64,000 nucleotides of DNA from Streptosporangium carneum (lineage in GTDB: Bacteria; Actinomycetota; Actinomycetes; Streptosporangiales; Streptosporangiaceae). The translations under genes and the position numbers were made by a program. This document shows, piece by piece, positions 46,935-58,259 of this stretch. The notes beneath the pieces were generated by a model that saw nothing but the letters and a program-made list of their open reading frames with translations, did no database searches and was not told the DNA's origin. The DNA is taken from NCBI RefSeq assembly GCF_027922005.1, contig NZ_BSEV01000001.1, forward strand, positions 1,141,638 through 1,205,637, given 5' to 3'. How positions within the stretch are numbered: the stretch's first letter is position 1; every line of letters begins with the position of its first letter.

Positions 46935-47132
46935 GTGCATCCCGTCTTCGTTTACACCGTCTCCAGGCTGGCACTGCTGGCCGCGAGCATCGGTGTGCTC
47001 TATCTCCTTGGCCTGCGCCAGCCCTTCATCCTGCTGGTCGCCGCATTCCTGGTCAGCGGAGTGGCCAGTTACGTCCTGCTGTCGAAGCAGCGCGACGCGG
47101 TGAGTGAGCGATTCACTAAGAATCAGGAGTGA
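46935..47132 (+). CDS. DUF4229 small membrane protein
   Basis: 65 residues from a GTG start. Two membrane helices (LALLAASIGVLYLLGL and ILLVAAFLVSGVASYVLL) and a basic tail ending in ERFTKNQE match the DUF4229 family found near menaquinone and nuo genes of actinobacteria. Function unknown. Its stop codon abuts that of the next gene on the other strand. Confidence 0.75.
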   Translation: MHPVFVYTVSRLALLAASIGVLYLLGLRQPFILLVAAFLVSGVASYVLLSKQRDAVSERFTKNQE

Positions 47133-48431
47133 TCACGGCAACGGGAACATGCCGACTCGGGCATGGTACTCGTGACCAAGGCGCGTTGTGTCACTACCAA
47201 CCAGTAACCCTCCGTGATGGGCCAGGAATGCCTTGACGCCGATTCCGCGCTCCCTTGTGGGATTCCACGCCGTGGCTCTGCCGGTGCGCGGATCGATCGC
47301 CCCGATCCCGGGCCGCGCGACCGCTCCCGGGCCCGCGGAGTCACGACCGTACGGATTGTCCAGCCAGCGCTGGTGGCCTCCCACATACACCGCGGCCCCG
47401 GTGACCGCGACCGCGTAGAGCGAGTCGCCGCCGGTGTGGTTCACCCACGTCGGCCGCACGTTCTCCAGGGAGCCGCGGGGGCGGGTCTCGAAGCGCGCCG
47501 CGCTGTCGCACGGCTTGCCGGGCCCCTCCGGCCCCCCGGTCGTCACGACCGCGAAGTAGTCGCCGCCGGGGGAGAAGTCCACGCCCCGCACGTAGCCCGG
47601 GAAGACGTCCCTGCACCTGGCGGCGTAGGTGGAGGTCCGCCAGCCGGCGACCCGCGCGGGGCGCGCGGCGACGTCGACCAGGCCGAGCTGGGGCCGGGAC
47701 AGGCCGTCCAGGGTCGTGAAGTCGCCGGCGACCGCGAGGCGGTCGCCGCTCAGTGACATCGCGTGGACCCTCACCCTGCGGCCCCTCGGCTCGCCCGGCT
47801 CGACCGCGAAGGCCGGATCGACCGCGCCGCTGCCCGCGTCGAGGCGGGCCAGCGCCGTGCGGCGCACACCGCCGATCCCGGTGAAGTCGCCGCCCACGTA
47901 GAGCAGCGAGCCGCGGCCCGCCAGCTCCGTGACCGTCCCCCCGCGGACCTGGGCGTCGAAGCCCGGCGCGGGGGAGCCGTCGGAAAGACGCAGCCTGACC
48001 AGCCCGCGGGTCACGGCGCGCCTTTCCGCGCCCGGCCCCAGGCCGGCGGGGGCCGCCGTCCGCGTCTCGGTGAACTCGCCGCCCGCGTACACGGTGCCGT
48101 CCGCGCCGGGGGCGAGCGCGCGGACCGGGCGGTCGAGGTAGGGCTCGAAACCCGGCAGGACGCGCCCGGTCGCCAGGTCGTAGGCGAAGATGTTGGCACG
48201 TTCCAGGGTCGTGGCGCCGCGGGCCTCGCGGACCGCGCCGAACGAGCCGCCGACCACGACCGTGCCGCCGACCAGCGCGACGGCCTCGACGATCCCGTCG
48301 AGCACGTGGGGGGTGGTGTCCACGGGGTCGGCGGAGACGACCCGGCTGTGCCTCGTCGCGCCGGCGGCGGCGACTCCGGCGGGAGCCAGGACCACGGCCG
48401 CGACCAGCAGAGAGGTGGCTTTGGCAAACAT
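47133..48431 (-). CDS. Secreted beta-propeller-like protein
   Basis: 432 residues. The start at 48431 has AGGAA 7 nt upstream. The signal peptide ([20 protein letters not shown]) ends near AAAGA. The mature part is a series of short repeats with the pattern V-Y-V/A-G-G-x-F-T ([47 protein letters not shown]), typical of delta-60/propeller proteins. It probably folds as a six- or seven-bladed propeller outside the cell; ligand unknown. Divergent from menG. Confidence 0.75.
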   Translation of the reverse strand: MFAKATSLLVAAVVLAPAGVAAAGATRHSRVVSADPVDTTPHVLDGIVEAVALVGGTVVVGGSFGAVREARGATTLERANIFAYDLATGRVLPGFEPYLDRPVRALAPGADGTVYAGGEFTETRTAAPAGLGPGAERRAVTRGLVRLRLSDGSPAPGFDAQVRGGTVTELAGRGSLLYVGGDFTGIGGVRRTALARLDAGSGAVDPAFAVEPGEPRGRRVRVHAMSLSGDRLAVAGDFTTLDGLSRPQLGLVDVAARPARVAGWRTSTYAARCRDVFPGYVRGVDFSPGGDYFAVVTTGGPEGPGKPCDSAARFETRPRGSLENVRPTWVNHTGGDSLYAVAVTGAAVYVGGHQRWLDNPYGRDSAGPGAVARPGIGAIDPRTGRATAWNPTRERGIGVKAFLAHHGGLLVGSDTTRLGHEYHARVGMFPLP

Positions 48432-48509
48432 TCGGTAATTCCTAGCAGACTCTCGGTAACCGAGGTGCTGCTTTCCGTGGACCGTTCGAGCAGGCCTAGG
48501 CTTGTCCCC

Positions 48510-49235
48510 ATGACGCGCGCTTCGCTGGACAAGCAACCGCATGAGGTCGCCGCGATGTTCGATCGCACGGCCCGGCGATACGACCTGGTCAACGACGTTA
48601 TCTCCCTTGGACAGGTCCGGTTGTGGCGCAAGGCGACCGCGGCCGCCGTCGACGCGGGCCCGGGCGAGCTGGTGCTCGACCTCGGCGCGGGCACCGGCAC
48701 CTCGACCGACGCCTTCACCGCGCTCGGCGCCAGGGCGATCGCCTCCGACTTCTCGCTCGGCATGCTGAGCACGGGCGTGCGGCGGCGGGGCGGCTCCGGC
48801 CTGTCGGGCGGCGGGGTGCGGGGCGTCACCTTCGTCGCGGGCGACGCGCTGAGGCTGCCCTTCGCCGACGAGGTCTTCGACGCGGTGACGATCTCCACGG
48901 CGCTGCGCAACGTCCAGGACACGGGCCAGGCGCTGCGCGAGATGCTCAGGGTCGCCAAGCCGGGGGCGCGCCTGGTGATCCTGGAGTTCTCCCACCCGCC
49001 GTCGAAGGCGTTCGACCAGGTTTACACGCAGTACCTCATGAGGCTGATGCCGCAGGCCGCGAAACTGTTCGGCTCCAACGACGACTCCTACGAGTACCTG
49101 GCGGAGTCGATCAGGGAGTGGCCCGACCAGGCGGCCCTGGCGAAGATCATTCAGAAGGCGGGCTGGGAGCGGGTCGCCTGGCGCAATCTCGCACTGGGCA
49201 TCGTGGCCCTTCATCGCGCTTATAAGCCCGCTTAG
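48510..49235 (+). CDS. menG: Demethylmenaquinone methyltransferase
   Basis: 241 residues. It methylates demethylmenaquinone with SAM in the last step of menaquinone synthesis. Motif I is [33 protein letters not shown] near the N-terminus and [10 protein letters not shown] are UbiE/MenG signatures. It precedes the Rex-controlled reductase-nuo unit that uses menaquinone. Confidence 0.93.
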   Translation: MTRASLDKQPHEVAAMFDRTARRYDLVNDVISLGQVRLWRKATAAAVDAGPGELVLDLGAGTGTSTDAFTALGARAIASDFSLGMLSTGVRRRGGSGLSGGGVRGVTFVAGDALRLPFADEVFDAVTISTALRNVQDTGQALREMLRVAKPGARLVILEFSHPPSKAFDQVYTQYLMRLMPQAAKLFGSNDDSYEYLAESIREWPDQAALAKIIQKAGWERVAWRNLALGIVALHRAYKPA

Positions 49236-49264
49236 AAGATTGACCGGCGATAGTCGTACCCGGC

Positions 49265-49295
49265 CTGACACTTCACCCCGCAAAGGGGTTAGACT
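49265..49295 (+). promoter_or_regulatory. Candidate promoter of the reductase-nuo unit
   Basis: CTGACA and TAGACT are separated by 19 bp (18 bp if read as TTAGAC). The Rex operator begins 14 bp after the -10, over the expected transcript start, where a repressor would block initiation or clearance. Confidence 0.5.
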
Positions 49296-49308
49296 TCGGC
49301 CCGACAAG

Positions 49309-49328
49309 TTTGTGAAGACCTTCACAAA
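49309..49328. promoter_or_regulatory. Rex operator before geranylgeranyl reductase and nuo genes
   Basis: TTTGTGAAGACCTTCACAAA is a perfect inverted repeat with 9-bp arms and a 2-bp centre, matching the Streptomyces Rex operator. It lies 57 bp upstream of the reductase start. Confidence 0.92.
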
Positions 49329-49384
49329 GGAACGAAAGGCCCCTCATCCGAGGCCCTCAAAGCGTGTAGGACAGGACAGGTCCC

Positions 49385-50662
49385 GTGACCGTGCCAGCCG
49401 CCACACAGCGGAATGTCGCTGAGGCTGACGCCGACGTCATCGTCGTCGGCGCCGGGCCCGCCGGTTCGACAACCGCTTTCCATCTCGCACAGGCCGGGCT
49501 CGACGTCCTGTTGCTCGAGAAAACCACATTCCCCCGCGAGAAGGTGTGCGGCGACGGGCTGACGCCCCGGGCCGTCAAGCAGCTCATCGCCATGGGAATC
49601 GACATCGACGCTCCCGGCTGGGTCAGGAACAAGGGCCTGCGCGTGGTCGGCGGCGGGATGCGCTTCGAGCTCGACTGGCCGCAGCTGGCCAGCTACCCGG
49701 ACTTCGGTCTGGTCCGCACCCGCCAGGACTTCGACGAGATCCTCGCGGAGAACGCGGTGCGCGGCGGGGTCCGGCTGCTGCAGGGCGTCAACGTCACCGC
49801 CCCGATCCTCGACGACCGCAGCGGCCACATCGTGGGCGTCGTCGCGAAGAAGGACGGCGAGGAGGTCTCCTACCGCTCACGCCTCGTGGTGGCCGCGGAC
49901 GGCAACTCCACCCGCGTCTCCCTGGCGATGGGGCTGCACAAGCGCGAGGACCGCCCGATGGGCGTGGCCGTGCGCACCTACTTCACCAGCCCGCGCCACG
50001 ACGACGACTACCTGGAGACCTGGCTGGAGCTCTGGGACGGCGACACGCTGCTGCCCGGCTACGGCTGGATCTTCGGAGTCGGCGACGGCACGTCCAACGT
50101 GGGGCTCGGGCTGCTGAACACCAGCGAGTCGTTCAAGGGCATGGACTACCGTGACCTGCTCAAGCGCTGGGTGAAGAGCATGCCCCCCGAGTGGGGCTAC
50201 GTCGAGGAGAACATGACCGCCCCCATCAGGGGAGCGGCGCTGCCGATGGCCTTCAACCGCCAGCCCCACTACACCCGGGGCCTGGTGCTGGTCGGCGACG
50301 CGGGCGGAATGATCAACCCGTTCAACGGCGAGGGCATCGCCTACGCGATGGAGAGCGGCCACGTCGCGGCCGAGACCATCGTCCAGGCCCTCGGCAGGGT
50401 CACCCCGGCCCAGCGCGAGCGTGTGCTGCGGGCCTACCCTCAGACACTGAAGGACGCCTACGGTGGTTACTTCACCCTGGGCAGGGGTTTCGTGGAGCTC
50501 ATCGGGCACCGCGGGGTGATGGACTTCGCCACGCGTCACGCGTTGCCGCACCCTCGTCTGATGCGGTTCGCGCTCAAACTCCTTGGTAACCTCACCGACC
50601 GGCGAGGCGACGCGTCAGACCGCATCATCAACGCCCTGTCGAAGGTCGCGCCATCGGCATGA
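49385..50662 (+). CDS. Geranylgeranyl reductase family protein (menaquinone side-chain reductase)
   Basis: 425 residues from a GTG start. An FAD-dependent enzyme: VIVVGAGPAGSTTAFHLAQAG binds FAD, EKVCGDGLTPRAV is the family active-site region, and GDAGGMINPFNGEGIAYAM is the second FAD motif. The mycobacterial homologue MenJ partially saturates the menaquinone isoprenoid chain; the position between menG and nuoA supports the same role here. Confidence 0.9.
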   Translation: MTVPAATQRNVAEADADVIVVGAGPAGSTTAFHLAQAGLDVLLLEKTTFPREKVCGDGLTPRAVKQLIAMGIDIDAPGWVRNKGLRVVGGGMRFELDWPQLASYPDFGLVRTRQDFDEILAENAVRGGVRLLQGVNVTAPILDDRSGHIVGVVAKKDGEEVSYRSRLVVAADGNSTRVSLAMGLHKREDRPMGVAVRTYFTSPRHDDDYLETWLELWDGDTLLPGYGWIFGVGDGTSNVGLGLLNTSESFKGMDYRDLLKRWVKSMPPEWGYVEENMTAPIRGAALPMAFNRQPHYTRGLVLVGDAGGMINPFNGEGIAYAMESGHVAAETIVQALGRVTPAQRERVLRAYPQTLKDAYGGYFTLGRGFVELIGHRGVMDFATRHALPHPRLMRFALKLLGNLTDRRGDASDRIINALSKVAPSA

Positions 50663-50783
50663 CCTCAGCAAACGTCCAGAACCTGGAACCAAGAGCGTTG
50701 ATCGCCCTGCCTAGACTTGCACAACGAAACGACACGATGAGCTGCGCGCGGGCGCGCGTGGAGATGGGAGAGGAGGCGTAGCG

Positions 50784-51143
50784 ATGGAGTTGTACGCACC
50801 CATCCTGGTGCTCGCCGTTCTCGCGGCGGGATTCGCGATCTTCTCGGTGACGATCGCCCCCTTCACCGGTCCCAGGCGCTGGAACCGCGCGAAACTCGAC
50901 GCCTACGAGTGCGGGATCGAACCGACGCCCCAGCCTGTCGGCGGCGGTCGCTTCCCGCTGAAGTACATGATCACCGCGATGCTCTTCATCGTGTTCGACA
51001 TCGAGATCATCTTCCTCTACCCGTGGGCGGTCGCGTTCGACCAGCTCGGGATCTTCGGGTTGGTCGAGATGGTGCTGTTCATCGTCACCGTGCTCGTGGC
51101 CTACGCGTACGTGTGGCGCCGCAAGGGTCTGGACTGGGACTAG
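50784..51143 (+). CDS. nuoA: NADH-quinone oxidoreductase subunit A
   Basis: 119 residues, three membrane helices. The conserved loop is [20 protein letters not shown], followed by [22 protein letters not shown] precedes the ATG. First gene of the complex I operon, 121 bp after the reductase gene. Confidence 0.97.
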   Translation: MELYAPILVLAVLAAGFAIFSVTIAPFTGPRRWNRAKLDAYECGIEPTPQPVGGGRFPLKYMITAMLFIVFDIEIIFLYPWAVAFDQLGIFGLVEMVLFIVTVLVAYAYVWRRKGLDWD

Positions 51144-51145
51144 AT

Positions 51146-51697
51146 ATGGGTCTTGAAGAGAAACTTCCGAGCGGGTTCATGCTCAGCACGGTCGAGCAGG
51201 TGGCCGGTTGGGCGCGTAAGAACTCCGTATGGCCGGCGACCTTCGGTCTCGCCTGCTGCGCCATCGAGCTGATGTCCACCGGCGGTCCCAAGCACGACCT
51301 GGCGCGCTTCGGCATGGAGCGCGCCTCGGCGTCTCCGCGCCAGGCCGACCTGATGATCGTCGCGGGCAGGCTGTCGCAGAAGATGGCGCCGGTGCTGCGC
51401 CAGATCTACGACCAGATGGCCGAGCCCAAGTGGGTCATCGCCATGGGCGTGTGCGCCTCCAGTGGAGGTATGTTCAACAACTACGCCATCGTGCAGGGCG
51501 TGGACCACGTCGTCCCCGTCGACATCTACCTGCCCGGCTGCCCGCCGAGGCCCGAGATGCTCATCGACGCGATCGTCAAGCTGCACGACAAGATCCAGAA
51601 CATGAAGTTCGGCGCGCACCGTGCCAAGCAGATCGACGAGCTCGAGCTGCAGGCTCTGCGGACACTGCCCCTGATCGACCAGGGGACCACCAAATGA
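51146..51697 (+). CDS. nuoB: NADH-quinone oxidoreductase subunit B
   Basis: 183 residues. It carries the last iron-sulfur cluster (N2) before quinone; the Cys ligands are in [18 protein letters not shown] and LPGCPPRPE. It starts 2 bp after nuoA. Confidence 0.97.
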   Translation: MGLEEKLPSGFMLSTVEQVAGWARKNSVWPATFGLACCAIELMSTGGPKHDLARFGMERASASPRQADLMIVAGRLSQKMAPVLRQIYDQMAEPKWVIAMGVCASSGGMFNNYAIVQGVDHVVPVDIYLPGCPPRPEMLIDAIVKLHDKIQNMKFGAHRAKQIDELELQALRTLPLIDQGTTK

Positions 51698-51750
51698 GGT
51701 GCGGACCCAGCCAGGCCAGCGCGGCGGACGAGGAGCGGTGAGAGACCGGC

Positions 51751-52428
51751 ATGAGCACTGACAACCTCCCCGAGGTCCCGGAGGAGCCGATCGCCCGGCT
51801 GGGCATGTTCGGCGCCTCGGGCACCGGTGACACCTCCGGCTACGGTCGCCTGGTCGTACGGCGCAAGCCCGAGCTGTCCACCCCCCGCCCCTACGGCGGC
51901 TACTTCGACACCGTGGCCGACGAGCTCGAGCGCGCGCTCGGCGGCGACCTCGGCGACGCGATCGAGCGCGTCGTCGTCGACCGCGGCGAGCTGACCTTCC
52001 ACGTCAGGCGTGAGCGCCTGCTGGAGGTCGCCAGGCTCCTGCGCGACGACCCCGCGCTGCGCTTCGAGCTCTCGCTGGGCGTCTCCGGCGTGCACTACCC
52101 GCACCTCGAGGGCGAGGAACTGCGCGCGGTGATCCACCTGTGCTCGATCACGCACAACCGGCGGCTGCGCCTCGAGGTGTCCTGTCCCGACGCCGACCCG
52201 CACATTCCCTCCACGGTCTCGGTCTACCCGACCCACGACTGGCACGAGCGGGAGACGTGGGACTTCTTCGGAATCGTCTTCGACGGGCACCCGGCGCTGA
52301 CCCGCATCATGATGCCCGACGACTGGGACGGCCACCCCCAGCGCAAGGACTACCCGCTCGGCGGCATTCCGGTCGAGTACCGCGGCGCCCACATCCCCGC
52401 GCCGGACCAGAGGAGGACGTACTCGTGA
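51751..52428 (+). CDS. nuoC: NADH-quinone oxidoreductase subunit C
   Basis: 225 residues. The 30-kDa subunit signature is [17 protein letters not shown]. An N-terminal extension of about 50 residues precedes the domain. A 53-bp gap separates it from nuoB and it overlaps nuoD by 4 nt. Confidence 0.96.
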   Translation: MSTDNLPEVPEEPIARLGMFGASGTGDTSGYGRLVVRRKPELSTPRPYGGYFDTVADELERALGGDLGDAIERVVVDRGELTFHVRRERLLEVARLLRDDPALRFELSLGVSGVHYPHLEGEELRAVIHLCSITHNRRLRLEVSCPDADPHIPSTVSVYPTHDWHERETWDFFGIVFDGHPALTRIMMPDDWDGHPQRKDYPLGGIPVEYRGAHIPAPDQRRTYS

Positions 52429-53750
52429 GTGCTCCGTACGAGGAGGCCACCGAGGGCAAGGTCTACACCGTCTCCGGCAACGACTGGACGGAGCTGGTCG
52501 AGACCCTCACCGGTCAGCAGGACGAGCAGCTCGTCGTCAACATGGGGCCGCAGCACCCGTCGACGCACGGCGTGCTCCGCCTGGTGCTGAACCTCGACGG
52601 TGAGACGGTCACCGAGGCCCGCACGGTCATCGGCTACCTGCACACCGGCATCGAGAAGAACATGGAGTTCCGGACGTGGACCCAGGGGACCACGTTCGTC
52701 ACCCGCATGGACTACCTGGCGCCGATCTTCAACGAGACGGCCTACTGCCTGGGCGTCGAGAAGCTGCTCGGCATCACCGACCGCATCCCTGAGCGGGCCC
52801 AGGCCATCCGCGTGATGATGATGGAGCTGACCCGCATCTCCTCGCACATGGTGGCCATCGGCACCTTCGGCATGGAGCTGGGCGCGACCACGCCGTTCCT
52901 CTTCGGGTCCCGCGAGCGCGAGATGGTGCTCGACGTGATGGAGTACATCACCGGCCTGCGGATGAACATGGCCTACGTCCGTCCCGGCGGCGTCTCCGTC
53001 GACCTGCCCGCGGGCGCGGTCGACAAGGTCGGCGAGCTGCTCAAGGTCATGCCGGGGCGCATCAAGGACATGCGCAAGATGCTCGACGCCAACCCGGTCT
53101 ACCTGGCCCGGACCAAGGACATCGCCTACCTCGACCTCACCGGCTGCATGGCGCTGGGCGTCACCGGGCCGATGCTGCGGGCCGCGGGCCTGCCGTGGGA
53201 CCTGCGCAAGTCGCAGCCCTACTGCGGCTACGAGACCTACGAGTTCGACGTGCCGACGGAGAAGACCGCCGACGTCTACGGCCGCTACCTCGTGCGCGTG
53301 GCCGAGATGGAGCAGTCGCTCAGGATCATCGAGCAGGCTCTCGACCGGCTCGCCGGGCCGCTCAAGGGCGGCCGCGTGATGGTCGACGACAAGAAGATCG
53401 GCTGGCCCGCGCAGCTCGCGCTCGGCCCCGACGGCCTGGGCAACTCGCCCGACCACATCGCGCACATCATGAGCGGCTCGATGGAAGCGCTGATCCACCA
53501 CTTCAAGCTGGTCACCGAGGGCTTCAGGGTCCCGGCCGGTCAGGCGTACGCCTCGGTCGAGTCGCCCCGCGGAGAGCTCGGCGCCCACGTGGTCAGCGAC
53601 GGCGGCACCCGCCCGTACCGCGTGCACTTCCGCGACCCGTCGTTCACGAACCTGCAGTCCATGCCCGCGACGTGCGAAGGCGGCATGGTCGCCGACGTCA
53701 TCTCGGCCGTGGCCTCGATCGACCCCGTCATGGGAGGTGTGGACCGGTGA
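52425..53750 (+). CDS. nuoD: NADH-quinone oxidoreductase subunit D
   Basis: 441 residues. GTG start overlapping nuoC. It forms the quinone-binding pocket with Nuo[14 protein letters not shown] and the long [15 protein letters not shown] signature are conserved; the C-terminus reaches the usual [12 protein letters not shown]. Confidence 0.97.
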   Translation: MSAPYEEATEGKVYTVSGNDWTELVETLTGQQDEQLVVNMGPQHPSTHGVLRLVLNLDGETVTEARTVIGYLHTGIEKNMEFRTWTQGTTFVTRMDYLAPIFNETAYCLGVEKLLGITDRIPERAQAIRVMMMELTRISSHMVAIGTFGMELGATTPFLFGSREREMVLDVMEYITGLRMNMAYVRPGGVSVDLPAGAVDKVGELLKVMPGRIKDMRKMLDANPVYLARTKDIAYLDLTGCMALGVTGPMLRAAGLPWDLRKSQPYCGYETYEFDVPTEKTADVYGRYLVRVAEMEQSLRIIEQALDRLAGPLKGGRVMVDDKKIGWPAQLALGPDGLGNSPDHIAHIMSGSMEALIHHFKLVTEGFRVPAGQAYASVESPRGELGAHVVSDGGTRPYRVHFRDPSFTNLQSMPATCEGGMVADVISAVASIDPVMGGVDR

Positions 53751-54406
53751 CATACGCACCGGAGGTCCGCGAGCGCCTGGAGCGCGACGCCAAGGAGATC
53801 ATCGGCCGCTACCCCAAGCCGCGGTCGGCCCTGCTGCCCCTGCTGCACCTGGTGCAGTCCGAGGACGGCTACGTCTCCGACGACGGCCACGAGTTCTGCG
53901 CCGAGATGCTCGGCCTGAGCAAGGCCGAGGTGGTCGGTGTGGCCACCTTCTACACGATGTACAAGCGCAGGCCGATGGGCGACTACCACGTCGGCGTCTG
54001 CATCAACACGCTGTGCGCCGTCATGGGCGGCGACCAGATCTGGGACGAGCTCTCCGAGCACGCCGGGGTCGGCCACGACGAGACGACCCCGGACGGGAAG
54101 GTCTCGCTGGAGCGGCTGGAGTGCAACGCCGCCTGCGACTTCGCCCCGGTGATGATGGTCAACTGGGAGTTCTTCGACAACCAGACGCCTGAATCGGCCA
54201 AGCAGCTCGTCGACGACCTGAGGGCGGGCAAGGACGTCTCGCCGACCCGGGGCCCGAAGAAGCTGTGCACCTTCAAGGAGGCCTCGCGCGTGCTGTCCGG
54301 CCTGCCCGACGGCCTGGCCGCGGACGGCCCCTCGGCGAACGGCGCCTCCCTGGAGGGCCTCAAGGTCGCCAAGGCCAACGGATGGAAGGCTCCTGAGCCA
54401 TCATGA
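53747..54406 (+). CDS. nuoE: NADH-quinone oxidoreductase subunit E
   Basis: 219 residues. GTG start overlapping nuoD. Thioredoxin-like [2Fe-2S] subunit with Cys ligands in [12 protein letters not shown] and [10 protein letters not shown]. The C-terminal 55 residues are a low-complexity extension. Confidence 0.96.
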   Translation: MTYAPEVRERLERDAKEIIGRYPKPRSALLPLLHLVQSEDGYVSDDGHEFCAEMLGLSKAEVVGVATFYTMYKRRPMGDYHVGVCINTLCAVMGGDQIWDELSEHAGVGHDETTPDGKVSLERLECNAACDFAPVMMVNWEFFDNQTPESAKQLVDDLRAGKDVSPTRGPKKLCTFKEASRVLSGLPDGLAADGPSANGASLEGLKVAKANGWKAPEPS

Positions 54407-55692
54407 CGACTCTCACCCCGGTCCTGACGGCCAACTGGGACCAGCCGGACTCCTTCACCCTGGACGGCTACGGCGACTACACCGCGGCCAGGAAGGCGCT
54501 GGGCATGGACCCCGACGCCGTCATCCAGGCCGTCAAGGACTCCGGTCTGCGCGGCCGCGGCGGCGCGGGCTTCCCCACCGGCATGAAGTGGGGCTTCATC
54601 CCGCAGGGCGACGGCAAGCCGCACTACCTGGTGGTCAACGCCGACGAGTCCGAGCCGGGAACCTGCAAGGACATCCCGCTGATGATGGCCAACCCGCACT
54701 CGCTGGTCGAGGGCGTCATCATCGCCTCCTACGCCATCCGCGCCAACCACGCCTTCATCTACGTGCGCGGCGAGGTGCTGCACGTCATCCGCCGCCTGCA
54801 GGCGGCCGTCGCGGAGGCGTACGGCAAGGGCCTGCTCGGCAAGGACATCTTCGGCTCCGGCTTCGACCTGGAGCTCGTGGTCCACAGCGGTGCGGGCGCC
54901 TACATCTGCGGCGAGGAGACGGCGCTGCTCGACTCGCTGGAGGGCTATCGCGGCCAACCTCGGCTCAAGCCCCCCTTCCCGGCCGTGGCGGGCCTGTACG
55001 CCTCGCCCACTGTCGTGAACAACGTGGAGTCGATCGCGAGTGTTCCCTCGATCATCTCCAACGGCGCCGACTGGTTCGCCTCGATGGGCACCGAGAAGTC
55101 CCAGGGCTTCGGCATCTTCTCGCTGAGCGGCCACGTCACCCGCCCGGGCCAGTACGAGGCGCCGCTCGGCATCACGCTGCGCGAGCTGCTCGACATGGCG
55201 GGCGGCATCCGCGAGGGTCACCGGATCAAGTTCTGGACCCCCGGCGGGTCGAGCACGCCGATCTTCACCGACGAGCACCTGGACGTCCCGCTCGACTTCG
55301 AGTCGGTCGGGGCCAAGGGCTCCATGCTCGGCACCCGGGCCCTGCAGATCTTCGACGAGACCACCTGCGTGGTGCGCGCGGTGCTCCGCTGGACCGAGTT
55401 CTACGCCCACGAGTCCTGCGGCAAGTGCACCCCCTGCCGGGAGGGCACCTACTGGCTCAAGCAGGTGCTCAAGCGCCTGGAGAAGGGCCAGGGCACCGAA
55501 GAGGACCTGAGCACGATCACCGACATCGCCGACAACATCCTGGGTCGCTCCTTCTGCGCCCTGGGAGACGGCGCGACCAGCCCCATCCACTCGTCGGTCA
55601 AGCACTTCAGGGACGAGTACCTCAAGCACTTCGAGATCGGCGGCTGCCCGTTCGACCACGCTCCCTCCACGGTCTGGGGGAACGGCAAGTGA
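54403..55692 (+). CDS. nuoF: NADH-quinone oxidoreductase subunit F
   Basis: 429 residues, overlapping nuoE by 4 nt. It binds NADH and FMN and carries a [4Fe-4S] cluster. Seen are [32 protein letters not shown] and [12 protein letters not shown]. Confidence 0.97.
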   Translation: MTTLTPVLTANWDQPDSFTLDGYGDYTAARKALGMDPDAVIQAVKDSGLRGRGGAGFPTGMKWGFIPQGDGKPHYLVVNADESEPGTCKDIPLMMANPHSLVEGVIIASYAIRANHAFIYVRGEVLHVIRRLQAAVAEAYGKGLLGKDIFGSGFDLELVVHSGAGAYICGEETALLDSLEGYRGQPRLKPPFPAVAGLYASPTVVNNVESIASVPSIISNGADWFASMGTEKSQGFGIFSLSGHVTRPGQYEAPLGITLRELLDMAGGIREGHRIKFWTPGGSSTPIFTDEHLDVPLDFESVGAKGSMLGTRALQIFDETTCVVRAVLRWTEFYAHESCGKCTPCREGTYWLKQVLKRLEKGQGTEEDLSTITDIADNILGRSFCALGDGATSPIHSSVKHFRDEYLKHFEIGGCPFDHAPSTVWGNGK

Positions 55693-55756
55693 CCGGGCGC
55701 GAGGCCACCAGCAAGCACAGCACCGTTTCGGTCATGAGGCCGACGGAGGAGGCGCC

Positions 55757-58252
55757 ATGACCGTCGAAGCGACCACCCCGGCGCAGGCGCCGGTAGACCT
55801 GGTAACCCTCACCATCGACGGTTTCCAGGTCAGCGTCCCGAAGGGCACGCTGATCATCCGGGCGGCCGAGCTGCTCGGCATCCAGATCCCCAGGTTCTGC
55901 GACCACCCGCTGCTCGACCCGGCGGCGAACTGCCGCCAGTGCCTGGTGGACATCCCCGACGCGGGCAACGGCAGGGGCTTCCCGAAGCCGCAGCCGTCCT
56001 GCGCCATCGAGGTCGCCCCCGGCATGGTCGTCCAGACCCAGCTCACCTCGCCGGTCGCGGAGAAGGCACAGCGCGGCGTCATGGAGCTGCTGCTGCTGAA
56101 CCACCCGCTGGACTGCCCGGTCTGCGACAAGGGCGGCGAGTGCCCCCTGCAGAACCAGGCCATGTCCAACGGCCAGGGCGAGAGCCGCTTCGAGGAGAAC
56201 AAGCGCACCTTCGACAAGCCCATCGCGCTGTCCACCGAGGTGCTGCTCGACCGTGAGCGCTGCGTGCAGTGCGCGCGCTGCATCCGCTTCTCCGACGAGA
56301 TCGCGGGCGACCCGCTCATCGAGTTCTTCGAGCGCGGGGCCAAGGAGCAGGTCAGGACCGCCGACGGCGAGCCGTTCGAGTCCTACTTCTCCGGCAACAC
56401 CATCCAGATCTGCCCGGTGGGCGCGCTGACCGGCGCCGCCTACCGCTTCCAGGCCCGCCCGTTCGACCTGGTCTCCACGCCCAGCGCGTGCGAGCACTGC
56501 GCCAGCGGCTGCTCGCTGCGCACCGACCACCGCAGGGGCAAGGTCACCCGCCGCCTGGCCGGGGACGACCCCGAGGTCAACGAGGAGTGGAACTGCGACA
56601 AGGGCCGCTGGGCCTTCACCTACACCACCCAGCCGAACCGGCTCAAGACCCCCCTCGTCCGTGACGAGGAGGGCCGCCTGGTCCCGGCCTCCTGGCCCGA
56701 GGCGCTCGCCGCCGCGGCCAAGGGCCTGGCCGCCGCCCACGGTAGGGCGGGCGTGCTCGTCGGCGGCAGGGTGACCGTCGAGGAGGCCTACGGCTACGCC
56801 AAGTTCGCCAGGACCGCGCTCGGCGGCAACGACGTCGACTTCCGGTCGAGGCCCCACTCCGCGGAGGAGGCGCAGTTCCTCGCGCACGCCGTCGCGGGCA
56901 AGGGCATCGAGATCCGCTACCGCGACCTGGAGAAGGCCCCGGCCGTGCTCCTGGTCGGCTTCGAGCCCGACGAGGAGTCGCCGATCGTCTTCCTGCGCCT
57001 GCGCAAGGCGTGGCGCAAGAAGGGCCTGAAGGTCTTCTCGATCGCGCCGTTCGCCACCGCGGGCCTCGCCAAGATGGGCGGCACGCTGGTGCGCACGGTT
57101 CCCGGCGCGGAGACCGCCGCCGTGGAGGACCTCGTCTCCGGCGTCTCGCCGATCTCCGACGTCGTCAGGCAGGAGGGGGCGATCATCCTCGCGGGCGAGC
57201 GGCTCGCCACCGTGCCGGGCGCGCTGTCGGCGCTGGTGCGGCTGGCCGAGACCAGCGGCGCCCGCCTGGCCTGGGTGCCGCGCCGAGCCGGTGAGCGCGG
57301 CGCGATCGAGGCCGGAGCGCTGCCGAACCTGCTGCCCATCGGCAGGCCGATCGACGACGAGACCGCCCGCGCCGAGGTGGCCAGGGTGTGGAACGTCACC
57401 TCGCTGCCGGAGACCCCGGGCCGCGACACCTCCGCCATCCTGGCGGCGGCGCTCGGCGGGGAGCTCGACGCCCTCGTCGTCGCCGGTGTCGACCCCTACG
57501 ACCTGGCCGACCCGGAGGCCGCCCTCGCGGCCCTGGAGAACACCCCGTTCATCGTGAGCCTGGAGCAGCGCCCCAGCGCGGTCACCGACCGCGCCGACGT
57601 GGTGCTGCCGGTGGCGACGGTGAGTGAGAAGTCCGGCACGTTCGTCAACTGGGAGGGGCGCGGCCGTACGTTCGAGGAGGCGCTCCCGGTGCCGGGGATC
57701 ATGAGCGACCTGCGGGTCGTCTCCGCGATCGCCGACCACATGGACGTGCACCTCGGCCTGCCCGACCCCGCCGCCGCCCGCCGCGAGCTCGCCTCGCTCG
57801 GCGCGTGGCGCGGCTCCCGCACCGCGGCGCCGGACGCGGCCGGCAGGTCGCTGCCCGCCCCGGGACAGGGGGAGGCGGTCCTCGCCACCTGGCACCAGCT
57901 GCTCGACGACGGCCGTCTGCAGGACGGCGAGCCGTACCTCGCGGGCACCGCCCGCGCCGGTGTGGCGCTGGTGTCGGCCGCGACCGCGGCCGAGTCCGGC
58001 GTCGCGGACGGCGACAAGATCACCATTACCGCCGAGGGAGGCTCGCTGAGCCTGCCGGTCCTGGTCGCCGACCTGCCCGACAGGGTGGTGTGGCTGCCCT
58101 CGAACTCCGGGGGCCGCTCGGTGACCCGCGACCTGCGCGCCACGGCCGGTGACATCGTCAAGATCGGGAATGCCCACGGGAGCGAGCCCGACGCAGTGAG
58201 CGTGCCGGGCGGCGGCGAGCAGGCCGCCCCCGACGCGCATGAGGAGCGGTGA
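55757..58252 (+). CDS. nuoG: NADH-quinone oxidoreductase subunit G
   Basis: 831 residues. Iron-sulfur motifs run from the N-terminal ferredoxin domain ([17 protein letters not shown]) through the HxxxCxxC region ([16 protein letters not shown]) to [14 protein letters not shown], followed by a molybdopterin oxidoreductase-like domain ([17 protein letters not shown]) and a C-terminal MoCoBD-type domain. A 64-bp gap separates it from nuoF. Confidence 0.96.
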   Translation: MTVEATTPAQAPVDLVTLTIDGFQVSVPKGTLIIRAAELLGIQIPRFCDHPLLDPAANCRQCLVDIPDAGNGRGFPKPQPSCAIEVAPGMVVQTQLTSPVAEKAQRGVMELLLLNHPLDCPVCDKGGECPLQNQAMSNGQGESRFEENKRTFDKPIALSTEVLLDRERCVQCARCIRFSDEIAGDPLIEFFERGAKEQVRTADGEPFESYFSGNTIQICPVGALTGAAYRFQARPFDLVSTPSACEHCASGCSLRTDHRRGKVTRRLAGDDPEVNEEWNCDKGRWAFTYTTQPNRLKTPLVRDEEGRLVPASWPEALAAAAKGLAAAHGRAGVLVGGRVTVEEAYGYAKFARTALGGNDVDFRSRPHSAEEAQFLAHAVAGKGIEIRYRDLEKAPAVLLVGFEPDEESPIVFLRLRKAWRKKGLKVFSIAPFATAGLAKMGGTLVRTVPGAETAAVEDLVSGVSPISDVVRQEGAIILAGERLATVPGALSALVRLAETSGARLAWVPRRAGERGAIEAGALPNLLPIGRPIDDETARAEVARVWNVTSLPETPGRDTSAILAAALGGELDALVVAGVDPYDLADPEAALAALENTPFIVSLEQRPSAVTDRADVVLPVATVSEKSGTFVNWEGRGRTFEEALPVPGIMSDLRVVSAIADHMDVHLGLPDPAAARRELASLGAWRGSRTAAPDAAGRSLPAPGQGEAVLATWHQLLDDGRLQDGEPYLAGTARAGVALVSAATAAESGVADGDKITITAEGGSLSLPVLVADLPDRVVWLPSNSGGRSVTRDLRATAGDIVKIGNAHGSEPDAVSVPGGGEQAAPDAHEER

Positions 58253-58259
58253 GCGACCA

